Shown piece by piece: positions 19,444 to 28,278 of a stretch of DNA of 64,000 bases (position 1 is its first letter; each line of letters opens with the position of its first letter). The position numbers and the translations under genes are program-made. Where the stretch lies: positions 39,529,759-39,593,758 of the forward strand of contig CM053249.1 in assembly GCA_028583405.1 (NCBI GenBank), written 5' to 3'. The notes below the pieces were generated by a model. The model was not told the origin of the DNA. It saw only the letters and a list, made by a program, of their open reading frames with translations, and searched no databases. The stretch comes from Pogonophryne albipinna (taxonomy: Eukaryota > Chordata > Actinopteri > Perciformes > Artedidraconidae).

Positions 19444-22400
19444 TAGGGTTGGGTATCGTTTGAATTTCCACGATTCCGATTCCGATTCTACTTTTCGATT
19501 CCGGTTCTTAACGGTTCTCAATTCCGATTCTTTGAGGGGCAGGGTAAAAAAATGATGCAGGGTAAAAAAATGATACATGCTTCTTCCACCAAAAAAATTA
19601 CATTTATTCGAGAAACTTTTACACAGGTTAGTTTACAGTAATATTCACAGCTATGTAACTGTAACCTGAGAACCACTGAAGCTACAACAGTGCAACAGTC
19701 CAACTTTTAAAGGAAACCCCCCCCCCCATTTAAAAACAGTTCTTGTTGAGAAAAACAAGCATATCTGCGTTCTCAGGCATACCGGGAAGAAATGTTTGAA
19801 CATTTTAAAGTAAAATGCTTCAATCTGGTGCACTTTAACCTCTTAAGCCCGAGGGTCCCCCCAGTGGACCCCCCCCACAGTTTTTTTTACGAGACTATGT
19901 CTCAGGGCTTCTTAACATTTCTGAAACTATTAATGTTCCATACCCTTTTAACGCTAAGAAACTCCGCTAACTGACAATGTGAACCATTTTTAGCTAAAAG
20001 AAACACAAGAGTAATACCAAGCCTTTGAATTAGCATGGAGCGAAAAAATGCTAACTAATGCTAACGGATTTTGCACAGCACTCACGGTAGAAATACCCTT
20101 ATTACTTATCGTAACTGCACAAACAAGATATACGATTTAAAGCTGAGACTCCACAGATTCCAGACATATAATATCATCACTGTACGCCCCCGAATTGCGG
20201 AGCTATCAGCCAGAAAAGAGAACATAAACAACATCCGGTTTCAAAAATATTACAATAATTTCGTCTTACCTTTTTTGATTTGTGATCAAAAGTTGTGTTC
20301 ACCGGAATAAAAACGCCGCTCAAGGTTAATCCAATGTCTTTGTGTCACGTAGACATTTTGACTGATAATCCTTCATCATATTTATGGCAATATACTGGGT
20401 ATAAAATGTTGCCGTCCAGGCGTGCACTTTCAGATATGCTTTGTTCGCTTCTCTATTACGTCCGCTATGGTAATTTTTACGTTGATTTGGGAACTGCCCA
20501 TCGATTCTATTGGTTCTGATGGTTAAGAAAAAGGTGTAAATCACACGAATCGACCAATGGGTTCCAGAGATATGGTCCTGCGTAAGGTATAAAGAATGCC
20601 AGCCAGTTTAAGTACTTTACGCAGCCGACTTCATTTATTGTTTACTACTAACAAGCAGGCATTACAGCAGAACCCAGAGCACACGGAGCACACAGCAGAT
20701 AACGGAATTGCAGTTTTATTGCTTATAGATTATCAGAACATTTCAAAAGGGACACAGCCACATTGGATATTAACCTATGGATTAACTACATCATCGTTTT
20801 TATCGTTTTAATGCCATTGAAGACCAGTTTAGACCAGGCAAAGAGGAAGGTAAGCCATTAGCCTAGCGCATGCTAGTACCTAGCTCCACTTGTTTTGATG
20901 TACGTTTTTGTTGATAACGTCACAAGTTTGTATCTTTCAGTGTTGAGGTGGGCACCGTTAGATTCTGTGTCTTTACGATCAAAAACGATGTGTTGGATGT
21001 GCAGCTAGGATAAGTAATAAGGGAGCTAGGAGTGATTTTCGGTGCAGTAATAGGTTAGCATTTTTCGCTCGGGGCTAATTCAGATGCTCACTGTTAGCAT
21101 TGTGGTTTTTTTGAAAAAATAAATGAAAAAGATCAGTTAAATGAGTTTTTCCCGTTATATGGATATAAAATATTCCTAGTTTATTAAATAGTAAGGTTCC
21201 TTAGACGTTGTTTCCTGCAAATGACGCGATTTCGGTCCGTGGGGCCTATAAGTGCTATATAAATAAACTTGCCTTGCCTTGCCTAAGAGGATAACAGAGT
21301 ATGTTCTTATATTTTATTTTTTATTTTTTTCACAACAGTTGTATTTGGATGGAATGAATACCTATAGTGAAAATTCAAAGTAATAAAATGATTTTTACAG
21401 TGAAAAAGTTCAAATGGAACTGATGGTTCCCAAATTACCCAGAGGTGAGTCCGCCTGGACTTTATTTTTCTAAACCTCTCTAAAAAGGTCATATTTCACT
21501 TGTTTTGCATCAATCTTGATACAGGGTACTTATTATATGTTATCGTTTGGATTCCTAAAGCTTTTAGTCTACTAACCCATCATTCAAGGGTGGTTTTTAC
21601 TATAAGTAATGTTTTTTTTTTAGGCGGACATTAGAATTTACATGTTTTTACTATGTTCCATCTGAATTTACTTTAAAATAAAAACATCTATATTGATTCT
21701 GACACTTCTACATCCAACTCACAGATGTAACCTTGCTTTGAGAGAAAAGATGATTAATTTACCCCTTTTAGAAGTGAAGATATAGTCTTTGTTGTGTTAG
21801 TGGCATTTTCGAGCCTGAAACCTGAAAAACAGGCTCAGGGCTTAAGAGGTTAAGCAGAATTACTAGAGACTAGATCTAGGGGGTACAACTCTAAACACCC
21901 ATATGAAAAAGATCGGTTTACATTTTAATAATCAAATAAGTATGTGAACATAACCAGTAACCTACCATAGCCAATAACAAATACATGTAACTTATTTTAT
22001 TTTTGTTGTTCATTCATATCTTATTTTACTATTTTATTTATGCATATTTTGTTATCTCTCCAGTTTAAAACGATATGTCTGGTTTACTGTCCTATAGTAT
22101 ACATTGGAATGATTTCAAACCTGTTTTATCCCAATCATTATAAAGGAGTGCCTTGGAAATATGTGTTTACATAAAATGTGATCAAAACGTTTGAGACCCA
22201 CTGAGATAACTTAGACTAAAGTGAACTATCTAAACACTCAGAGTCCTTTACCTCACTGAGCTGTAGTTATCAGCCTCAGTCTGACTGGAGAGGACTCTCC
22301 CTCCACATCATTGTAGAAACATCTTCTTCTTCCGTTAGAGCAGCTAGCACCAGATGCTAATAACAACAGCGCCATCCCTTTCTCCCTCGCTCGCTCCCAC

Positions 22401-22890
22401 GCTCACTCGCACTTTGGCTGTGAGCTGCGGGTGCCAGATAAGCCAACATCCCCCATTTTCATCACTTACAGGGCCCATCGTACAGGGCAAATGCAAAGTG
22501 TAACCGGGATGAAAAGGGTGTTACATTTACTTAATTATGAATGTTGTTACATTAAGGCTGAAAATTAGGATGAGCACCAACGGTCAAAACATTTTTTTTC
22601 GTCTCAGAGCTGTCAGCGCGGCGCCTCCACAGATCTGGCGCCCTAGGTGAACATCTATAACGCCAGTGCGACAGGCTGGCCCTGGTCTCAGGTTACGCTG
22701 TAGGAAGTGTAGGTACAACGCTACATTTACCGCCCCGCCGCAGTCATACAGTAGGCTACGGAGAGCGGCGAGAAACATTTCCTCAGGCATCGAAAAGCGG
22801 AACCGAAATTCACATTTCTAAATGATGCCGTTGGAATCGAAATGTTGGAACCGGTTCCGAATCAGAACCGGTTCTCGGTACCCAACCCTA
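19444..22890. mobile_element. hAT element, non-autonomous, with nested TTAA element
   Basis: The ends are TAGGGTTGGGTATCG and, reversed, TAGGGTTGGGTACCG. Subterminal runs of GATTCCGATTCC-type repeats occur at the left and CGGTTCC-type repeats at the right. Flanking octamers GTCACGAG (19436-19443) and GTCATGAG (22891-22898) differ by one CpG-type change. The 2,011-bp TTAA element at 19839-21849 sits inside. No transposase frame was seen. Interior parts at about 19780-19838 and 21880-22380 match the interior of the hAT at 51857-56202. Confidence 0.85.
19839..21849. mobile_element. TTAA-target element (piggyBac/Kolobok-like), copy 2
   Basis: The termini are CCTCTTAAGCCCGAGGG and, reversed, CCTCTTAAGCCCTGAGCC. 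TTAA lies on each side at 19835-19838 and 21850-21853. TTAA target duplications are used by piggyBac and Kolobok transposases. The ~2-kb interior has no transposase, so it is non-autonomous. A 35-bp L2-tail-like segment (CTATATAAATAAACTTGCC) at about 21255 is shared with the copy at 34653-36676. Confidence 0.85.
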
Positions 22891-23036
22891 GTCATGAGTG
22901 GTGATCAGAGGCCTCACTTATAAAGTTGTATGTGACCAAAAAAAGGCGTACGCCACTTTCCAAGCAGACTCTTGGGAGGATACAAATCAAACAGGAAAAT
23001 GTGTGCCATCCACACTCTTTGACCCAAGCATACAAC

Positions 23037-23160
23037 ATCATTACATTACATTGCATTTAGCTGACACTTTTATCCAAAGCGACTTACAATAAGTACATTC
23101 GACCAGGAAGACACAACCTTGAAGAAAACAGAATCATATAAGTACATCAGGTTTCATCGA
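23037..23160 (-). mobile_element. L2/SINE-type 3' tail
   Basis: The minus strand reads TAAGTCGCTTTGGATAAAAG-type tail sequence ending in AATGTAATG repeats. The neighbouring 100 bp matches the reverse complement of about 58985-59105. It is a 3' fragment only. Confidence 0.6.
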
Positions 23161-23306
23161 GCCAAACATTTCAAGTGCTACTCAACTGGCACTCACTCAA
23201 CATCACTCGAGGAAAGAGAAACTGCCACTCAATAAAACGTGTAAAATGTATACCATTGTTCATGACATACCAATTCATAAACACCTCTCTGATACTCACT
23301 GTGTGC

Positions 23307-24022
23307 TGTTGGGGTACACAGGACCTAGTCCGTACTCCGCGCAGATCGTTTGGATATGGCCAGAGCAGGGTCTGGCCCGATGTTCCCGGTGAACCGTTCT
23401 TTTCTGGAGAGCAGAGGCAATAGTCTAGAAATAGTCAAACAGTCAAACACCACTGGACTTCGTACTCCGATTTGGTTCTGATATTACTTTGGTACTTTAA
23501 TCACAGTTCAGCAAATACATTCAATTTGATACAATACCACAAAGCGCTTTGGGGACTCCTTCTTGAGGTCTCACCGTGACAGGTCCGTCAGAGTAAGATC
23601 CCAGTTAAAGAGAGCCCCGAGTTATAGAAACATCCTGTTCTTTATAGTTTTTGCTGTGAAGCCCCCACCTTTGGTGCTCTCTCTTGGTGTAATCTGCCTT
23701 TGCTGCCCAGCAACCCTTAGGTTGGTTTAGCTCACAAGACTGTCCTTGGGAAACGTTGCGCCTGCTTGGTGCTCACAAGACTTTGTGTGAGAACAAATGA
23801 GTTCTGCAACCTTGTTGCATTTCAGTTTGGACAGAACAGAATGCATCTGTTCTTAATCTGGTTGACTCATCGTTGTTGTTGCACACAGTATTCACACAGT
23901 ATATTTCCACTGAGAAGCACAGTATATTTCCACTGAGGCTTCTCAATGATTACAGCATTATATTTTAGCTTGTTTTACTATATCTTTACTTCTGTTACTT
24001 TTGCCTTATCAATAAACCATCA
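23307..24022 (-). repeat. Provirus 3' LTR
   Basis: 716 bp with TG...CA ends. On the minus strand a TATAAA lies at about 23641-23646 and an ATTAAA about 140 bases downstream at 23497-23502, consistent with promoter and polyadenylation signals. It abuts the polypurine tract at 24023. Confidence 0.9.
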
Positions 24023-24033
24023 ATCCCCCTTTT
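24023..24033 (-). other. Polypurine tract
   Basis: On the minus strand AAAAGGGGGAT lies directly before the 3' LTR. This is the position and composition expected of the primer for plus-strand DNA synthesis. Confidence 0.8.
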
Positions 24034-24159
24034 GCCCCATTCCATAGATTGGGGCAATAACAACAATGTATGCAAGCGAAGCAATAGTTCAGTGCAGTAA
24101 TTTCAGTATGCTTTAAATCATTTAGTCTATACAGTTTCTTAGCTGATGTTTTATGGTTC

Positions 24160-25182
24160 TCATGCGTCCATGTCGTCGCTTTGCCATGGGATGTACGGCG
24201 GGGAGGAGGGAACTAATGGGAAGAAAGCGTCATATTTGGAGCAGTTGTCGGCCGGATTGTCTTTCATCATTACTTCCCACACACAGTCGGGTTCTATGGG
24301 GGCAGCGACTATTTTGAGAAGGGGTCTAGCCCCCATACACACGAGGCAGTCGTCTCCTGTGTCGATTGCTGCCTGCTGGGCCATTAGCAGCCAGTTGTTA
24401 CTGGTCACTGAATGTCCCGAGACCCCGGTTGCCGCTTGGAACTCTTTGTCTACTGTCCAGTCTTCAGTTGAATGAATTACCACCCCCTTTTGTACTGTAG
24501 TGTCATCCGCAAGTGGTTTAGGTATTTTGCTAGATATGCAAGCGAAAAGGGGAAACTGGGGGTCGTTCTCGTTAGAATGGGCCCATAAGTAGAAAAGCGC
24601 GCAAGTGACTGTGGGGTCTCTTACTGAATCTGGGGCTGCTGTTAGATTTAATTTGAGGGACAAGCCGGCGGAGGATTTGGACAGTGTGATTGTTTTCCTA
24701 AGTGCTATTGCTGGTCCTGTTGACCACGACCTCCAGTCCGCCCCTGTTTCTCCAACCAGGTCTTTCCATTCGTCACCTATGGTTATGTACCATTGATACC
24801 CGTTGCCCCAACTTCTACCATTTTGGCCATGGTTATTTGTTAGACTTGAGTACGGGATTAGACTAGTTGTGCTTGATTTTTCAGGTATACACAGTGTAAG
24901 GGAAACGCGTTTAAGTGAGGCTTTTTGGTCGCATTTTGTGAAATTTACTGTGTACACCGTGGCACGTGTTTGTGAAACATCACGTTTTGTACGGGTCTTA
25001 CTGGAGTGATTTTGTGGTGTGGGGTTTGGTGGTGAAGTGACATTTCTTGGTGTGTTGTCTTTGATCTCTCTGGGTCGTTCTCCAAGTAGTATCACTAGGA
25101 TTCCGATCATGATTACCCCCATTAGGGCCAGAGCGAGGTATGCGAGCTGAGAGCTAGGGCTCCCCCTTTTGCCTTTTGCCAT
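24160..25182 (-). pseudogene. env: ERV envelope, surface-subunit part only
   Basis: The best start is the ATG at 25180-25182; the frame extends upstream only through a non-ATG codon. About 340 residues remain, against roughly 500-650 for a whole retroviral envelope. Numbering from the upstream frame start at 25194, a hydrophobic segment at 17-38 looks like the signal/leader. A basic RTKR at 68-71 could be a furin-type site soon after it. Several N-x-S/T sites follow, and a CLVC motif at 283-286 matches the CxxC seen in many envelope surface subunits. The frame ends at 24160 with only ~130 bp before the polypurine tract. The transmembrane subunit (fusion peptide, CX6CC, membrane anchor) is therefore missing through deletion. 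Such a product could not mediate fusion. A secreted product is conceivable but unproven. Confidence 0.75.
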
Positions 25183-25319
25183 TGTCTTTTTCAAAGTCTT
25201 AGTCCTGTGTGTCAGTTTAAATGGATCTCTTACTGTGGTGGGTGTATGTAATGCGTGTGGTGTACCGCCTGCTCAGGGGGTGCGGTCCCTTGTCGTGCCT
25301 CCTTGCCGGCTGTTATCTC

Positions 25320-26804
25320 CTAGGCTGTGGATGGGCCCCCTCCGTTGTCCTCAGTGGGGTCCTGGGTCGGGGTGCCTTCTGCTGACCGGATGTGGAGGTC
25401 CTCTAGGTCAATAGCCGTGTCTTCAAGGGTCCTGGTTGGAGTTGGTGCCGCCACACATCGGGACCAGTGGTACCACGTGTCTCCTTTTCCTTCTAGTCGC
25501 ACAGCGTGGTCTGTTCTCTGGGTTACCTTGTGGGGTCCGGTGAAGCGTGGGGCACACCACTTGGGTTTGACCGTCTTCAGTCGGATGTACTCCACGTCTC
25601 TGCCACCCTCAGCTTCTTCGGTATGTCCCTTGGCTCGTGTTTCTGTGGATTCGTCAGCGAACTCTGCAACAAGGCATTTTAGTTGTTTATAATAGTCTTC
25701 ATGCCCTACTCGTTCATAGAGTTCTTTGGAAACCGTGGTTCCTGCCCCTGGGCCAGGAAACTGGTGTCCATGGGTCATCTCATATGGAGAGAAACCTGTG
25801 GTTCTGCAAATGGTGCTACGAATCACCAGTAAGACCAATGGTAGTGCCTCTAACCAGTTCAGCCCTGTTTCTTCCATAGTTTTGGCAAGTTTCTGTTTCA
25901 TGTTCTGGTTCATCCTTTCTACCTTTCCCTGTGACTGTGGGTGGTACACTGCCCCAAATTTGTGGGTCAGGCCTAGGGAAGCTTCTACGGTGGCTAGGTC
26001 ATGATTTCTGAAGTGTTTAGGGTATGGTGTGTCTGTCCACCTAGGTTTGCCCTGGCCATACGACGGCGTCTGGTTTGGGGTGGAGGTGGCTCTAGCTTCC
26101 TGGGGTGGGGATGTTGGCGTTAGTTTAACCTTTCCCTGTATTTGATAGAAGTTTTCTCCTACTCCCCCTGTGCTTGGTCCTGGAGGGGGTGTTTTGATCG
26201 GGGAAAGTGTGGTCTGAATAAAAGGATTATTCGGGCTATATGGGGGCGGCGAAAACGGGCCGTCGCTGGGGAGTTCGGGATATAATCTGTTTTGGACGGC
26301 TGCGCCTGTGGCTGTTGGGGGAGTTACTATGATTTGGGCTGGCCTGGGTGCTGCTTCTGTAAGAGGTGCTTGTAGGGTGGGCCCTGGTGTTCCGCTATTT
26401 GTTACTGTTCCTGCGGCTGAGATGAGGACATGGCAAGTCCTTACTAGTCCCTCTAATCTATCTCGCGTATATTGGTGTCCTTTTCTCCCGAACATCCCAC
26501 ACTTTGTGGAATTATGTCTTTTTAGTTGTTCCTCTATGTTTTTCTTTCCTTTTTCAAACATTTCCGCTGGTCTTTTTCCTCTTATTGACTTCCCTTGTGC
26601 ATCCACGTGATTCTGCCTGTATGCCGTCAAGATACCATTATCTGACAAATTGCGGTACACTCGTGCCACCTTTTTCTCCCATTTATTCCAATCCTCTTCC
26701 TTCAGATGTTTTCGTCCTTCCTCTATCCATTTTTTCCATCTAACCCCACGGGCTGCTGGAACCAAGAAGCCCTGCTTCCTTTCTCTCTCAAATTCACCTT
26801 CCAT
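25320..26804 (-). pseudogene. gag-pol (deleted): ERV gag N-terminus fused in frame to integrase C-terminus
   Basis: One 494-codon frame starts at the ATG at 26802-26804. Residues 1-~245 are gag-like: a basic, Trp-rich start, then a proline-rich stretch with the late-domain motif PPPY at 186-189. From about residue 252 the sequence is integrase. HPQSQGKVERMN (288-299) holds the catalytic Glu of the DDE triad (E296). It is followed by NWLEALPLVLL, TGFSPYEMTHG and a C-terminal SH3-like region with PKWCAPRFTGPHKV. Both catalytic Asp residues of integrase, all of capsid and nucleocapsid, protease, RT and RNase H are deleted. The junction preserves the reading frame. The frame ends at 25320 and env begins downstream. 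What the fusion could do, if translated, is unknown. Confidence 0.8.
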
Positions 26805-26860
26805 TTTTCCTTTCTTTCTACTTCTCCTATGGTCGCTAGTGTCTTTCCTAGTCTGATACC

Positions 26861-27190
26861 TCCTGGCTGCTAATGACTGTTATTAGGCTGACGCTTTATC
26901 TTAGTAACTAGTGTCACTCCACTAGGTTTACACTGCTCTGGGTAACTGATACGGTGATCAGGTTTACACCTCCTGGCTGCTAATGACTGTTATTAGGCTG
27001 ACGCTTTATCTTAGTAACTAGTGTCACTCCACTAGGTTTACACTGCTCTGGGTAACTGATACGGTGATCAGGTTTACACCTCCTGGCTGCTAATGACTGT
27101 TATTAGGCTGACGCTTTATCTTAGTAACTAGTGTCACTCCACTAGGTTTATACTGCTCTGGGTAACTGATACGGCGATCAGGTTTACACC
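26861..27190 (-). repeat. Three tandem 110-bp repeats in the provirus leader
   Basis: TCCTGGCTGCTAATGACTGT recurs at 26861, 26971 and 27081, giving an exact 110-bp period. The three copies differ at only a few sites, for example C/T at about 27151 and T/C at about 27175. They lie between the primer-binding site and the gag ATG, where retroviral packaging and dimerisation signals normally sit. Confidence 0.9.
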
Positions 27191-27412
27191 ATCCCTTGGA
27201 CTACGGCGAGTCCTTATAAATTACGGGTTCCACCCGCTTCTTCTCCCACAAATTTGTTATGCAGTTGCTGAACTTCAAAATAGTTTTTTATCTGTTTTTC
27301 TGGTTTGTTTTATTCGTTTGGTTTATACATTCGTCTTATTTTATCCCGTAGCACAACTCTAAAATTTTGTAATATGTCAATCACACCATTTAGCTGTAAC
27401 AGGTAGGTGCTT

Positions 27413-27417
27413 ACCTT
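27413..27417 (-). other. Candidate splice donor of the provirus
   Basis: On the minus strand CCAAG|GTAAGC fits a strong 5' splice site in the leader, as expected for making a spliced env message. This is motif-based only. Confidence 0.45.
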
Positions 27418-27531
27418 GGTTCTGTGTCCTACCCGGGTTTAGCTGTGTTTTGGGGATTTTTGATAAGCCGAAGTTTTTTATTCCGTCCACTCTCAGAAGG
27501 TCACCGGTGTCCAGTTCCTCCTGCTCTGACC

Positions 27532-27549
27532 ATCACGTCGGGGTCACCA
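27532..27549 (-). other. Primer-binding site for tRNA-Trp
   Basis: On the minus strand the 18 bases TGGTGACCCCGACGTGAT lie 3 bases inside the 5' LTR. They are perfectly complementary to the 3' end of vertebrate tRNA-Trp, the primer known for avian alpharetroviruses. Confidence 0.85.
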
Positions 27550-27552
27550 AGC

Positions 27553-28268
27553 TGTTGGGGTACACAGGACCTAGTCCGTACTCCGCGCAGATCGTTTGGA
27601 TATGGCCAGAGCAGGGTCTGGCCCGATGTTCCCGGTGAACCGTTCTTTTCTGGAGAGCAGAGGCAATAGTCTAGAAATAGTCAAACAGTCAAACACCACT
27701 GGACTTCGTACTCCGATTTGGTTCTGATATTACTTTGGTACTTTAATCACAATTCAGCAAATACATTCAATTTGATACAATACCACAAAGCGCTTTGGGG
27801 ACTCCTTCTTGAGGTCTCACCGTGACAGGTCCGTCAGAGTAAGATCCCAGTTAAAGAGAGCCCCGAGTTATAGAAACATCCTGTTCTTTATAGTTTTTGC
27901 TGTGAAGCCCCCACCTTTGGTGCTCTCTCTTGGTGTAATCTGCCTTTGCTGCCCAGCAACCCTTAGGTTGGTTTAGCTCACAAGACTGTCCTTGGGAAAC
28001 GTTGCGCCTGCTTGGTGCTCACAAGACTTTGTGTGAGAACAAATGAGTTCTGCAACCTTGTTGCATTTCAGTTTGGACAGAACAGAATGCATCTGTTCTT
28101 AATCTGGTTGACTCATCGTTGTTGTTGCACACAGTATTCACACAGTATATTTCCACTGAGAAGCACAGTATATTTCCACTGAGGCTTCTCAATGATTACA
28201 GCATTATATTTTAGCTTGTTTTACTATATCTTTACTTCTGTTACTTTTGCCTTATCAATAAACCATCA
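27553..28268 (-). repeat. Provirus 5' LTR
   Basis: 716 bp, the same length as the 3' LTR and identical to it by eye except at 27752. TATA-like and ATTAAA signals are at the equivalent positions (about 27887 and 27743). Confidence 0.9.
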
Positions 28269-28278
28269 GTGCACACAA

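Larger units (their letters stand above)
23307..28268 (-). mobile_element. Endogenous retrovirus provirus, complete LTRs, internally deleted
   Basis: A 4,962-bp provirus lies on the minus strand with two 716-bp LTRs and 4-bp flanking duplications GTGC (23303-23306 and 28269-28272). Internal order on the minus strand is primer-binding site, leader with three 110-bp repeats, gag start fused to the integrase end, partial env, polypurine tract. Protease, reverse transcriptase, RNase H, most of gag and the env transmembrane subunit are absent, so it cannot replicate alone. Comparing the LTRs by eye shows one difference (G at 23506, A at 27752), which suggests a very recent insertion. A 4-bp duplication fits gamma- and epsilon-like lineages. 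The tRNA-Trp primer is unusual for those. Confidence 0.92.

Noticed and set aside
20071..21492. Pairs of similar small ORFs at about 20.1-21.5 kb and 34.9-36.3 kb
   Set aside because: They recur because the two non-coding TTAA elements are near-identical; there is no transposase-like composition.
24146..26856. Several plus-strand ORFs over the provirus
   Set aside because: They are antisense to the gag-integrase and env frames.
26861..27190. CRISPR-like array
   Set aside because: The 110-bp units are contiguous with no unique spacers, and the context is a vertebrate provirus leader.
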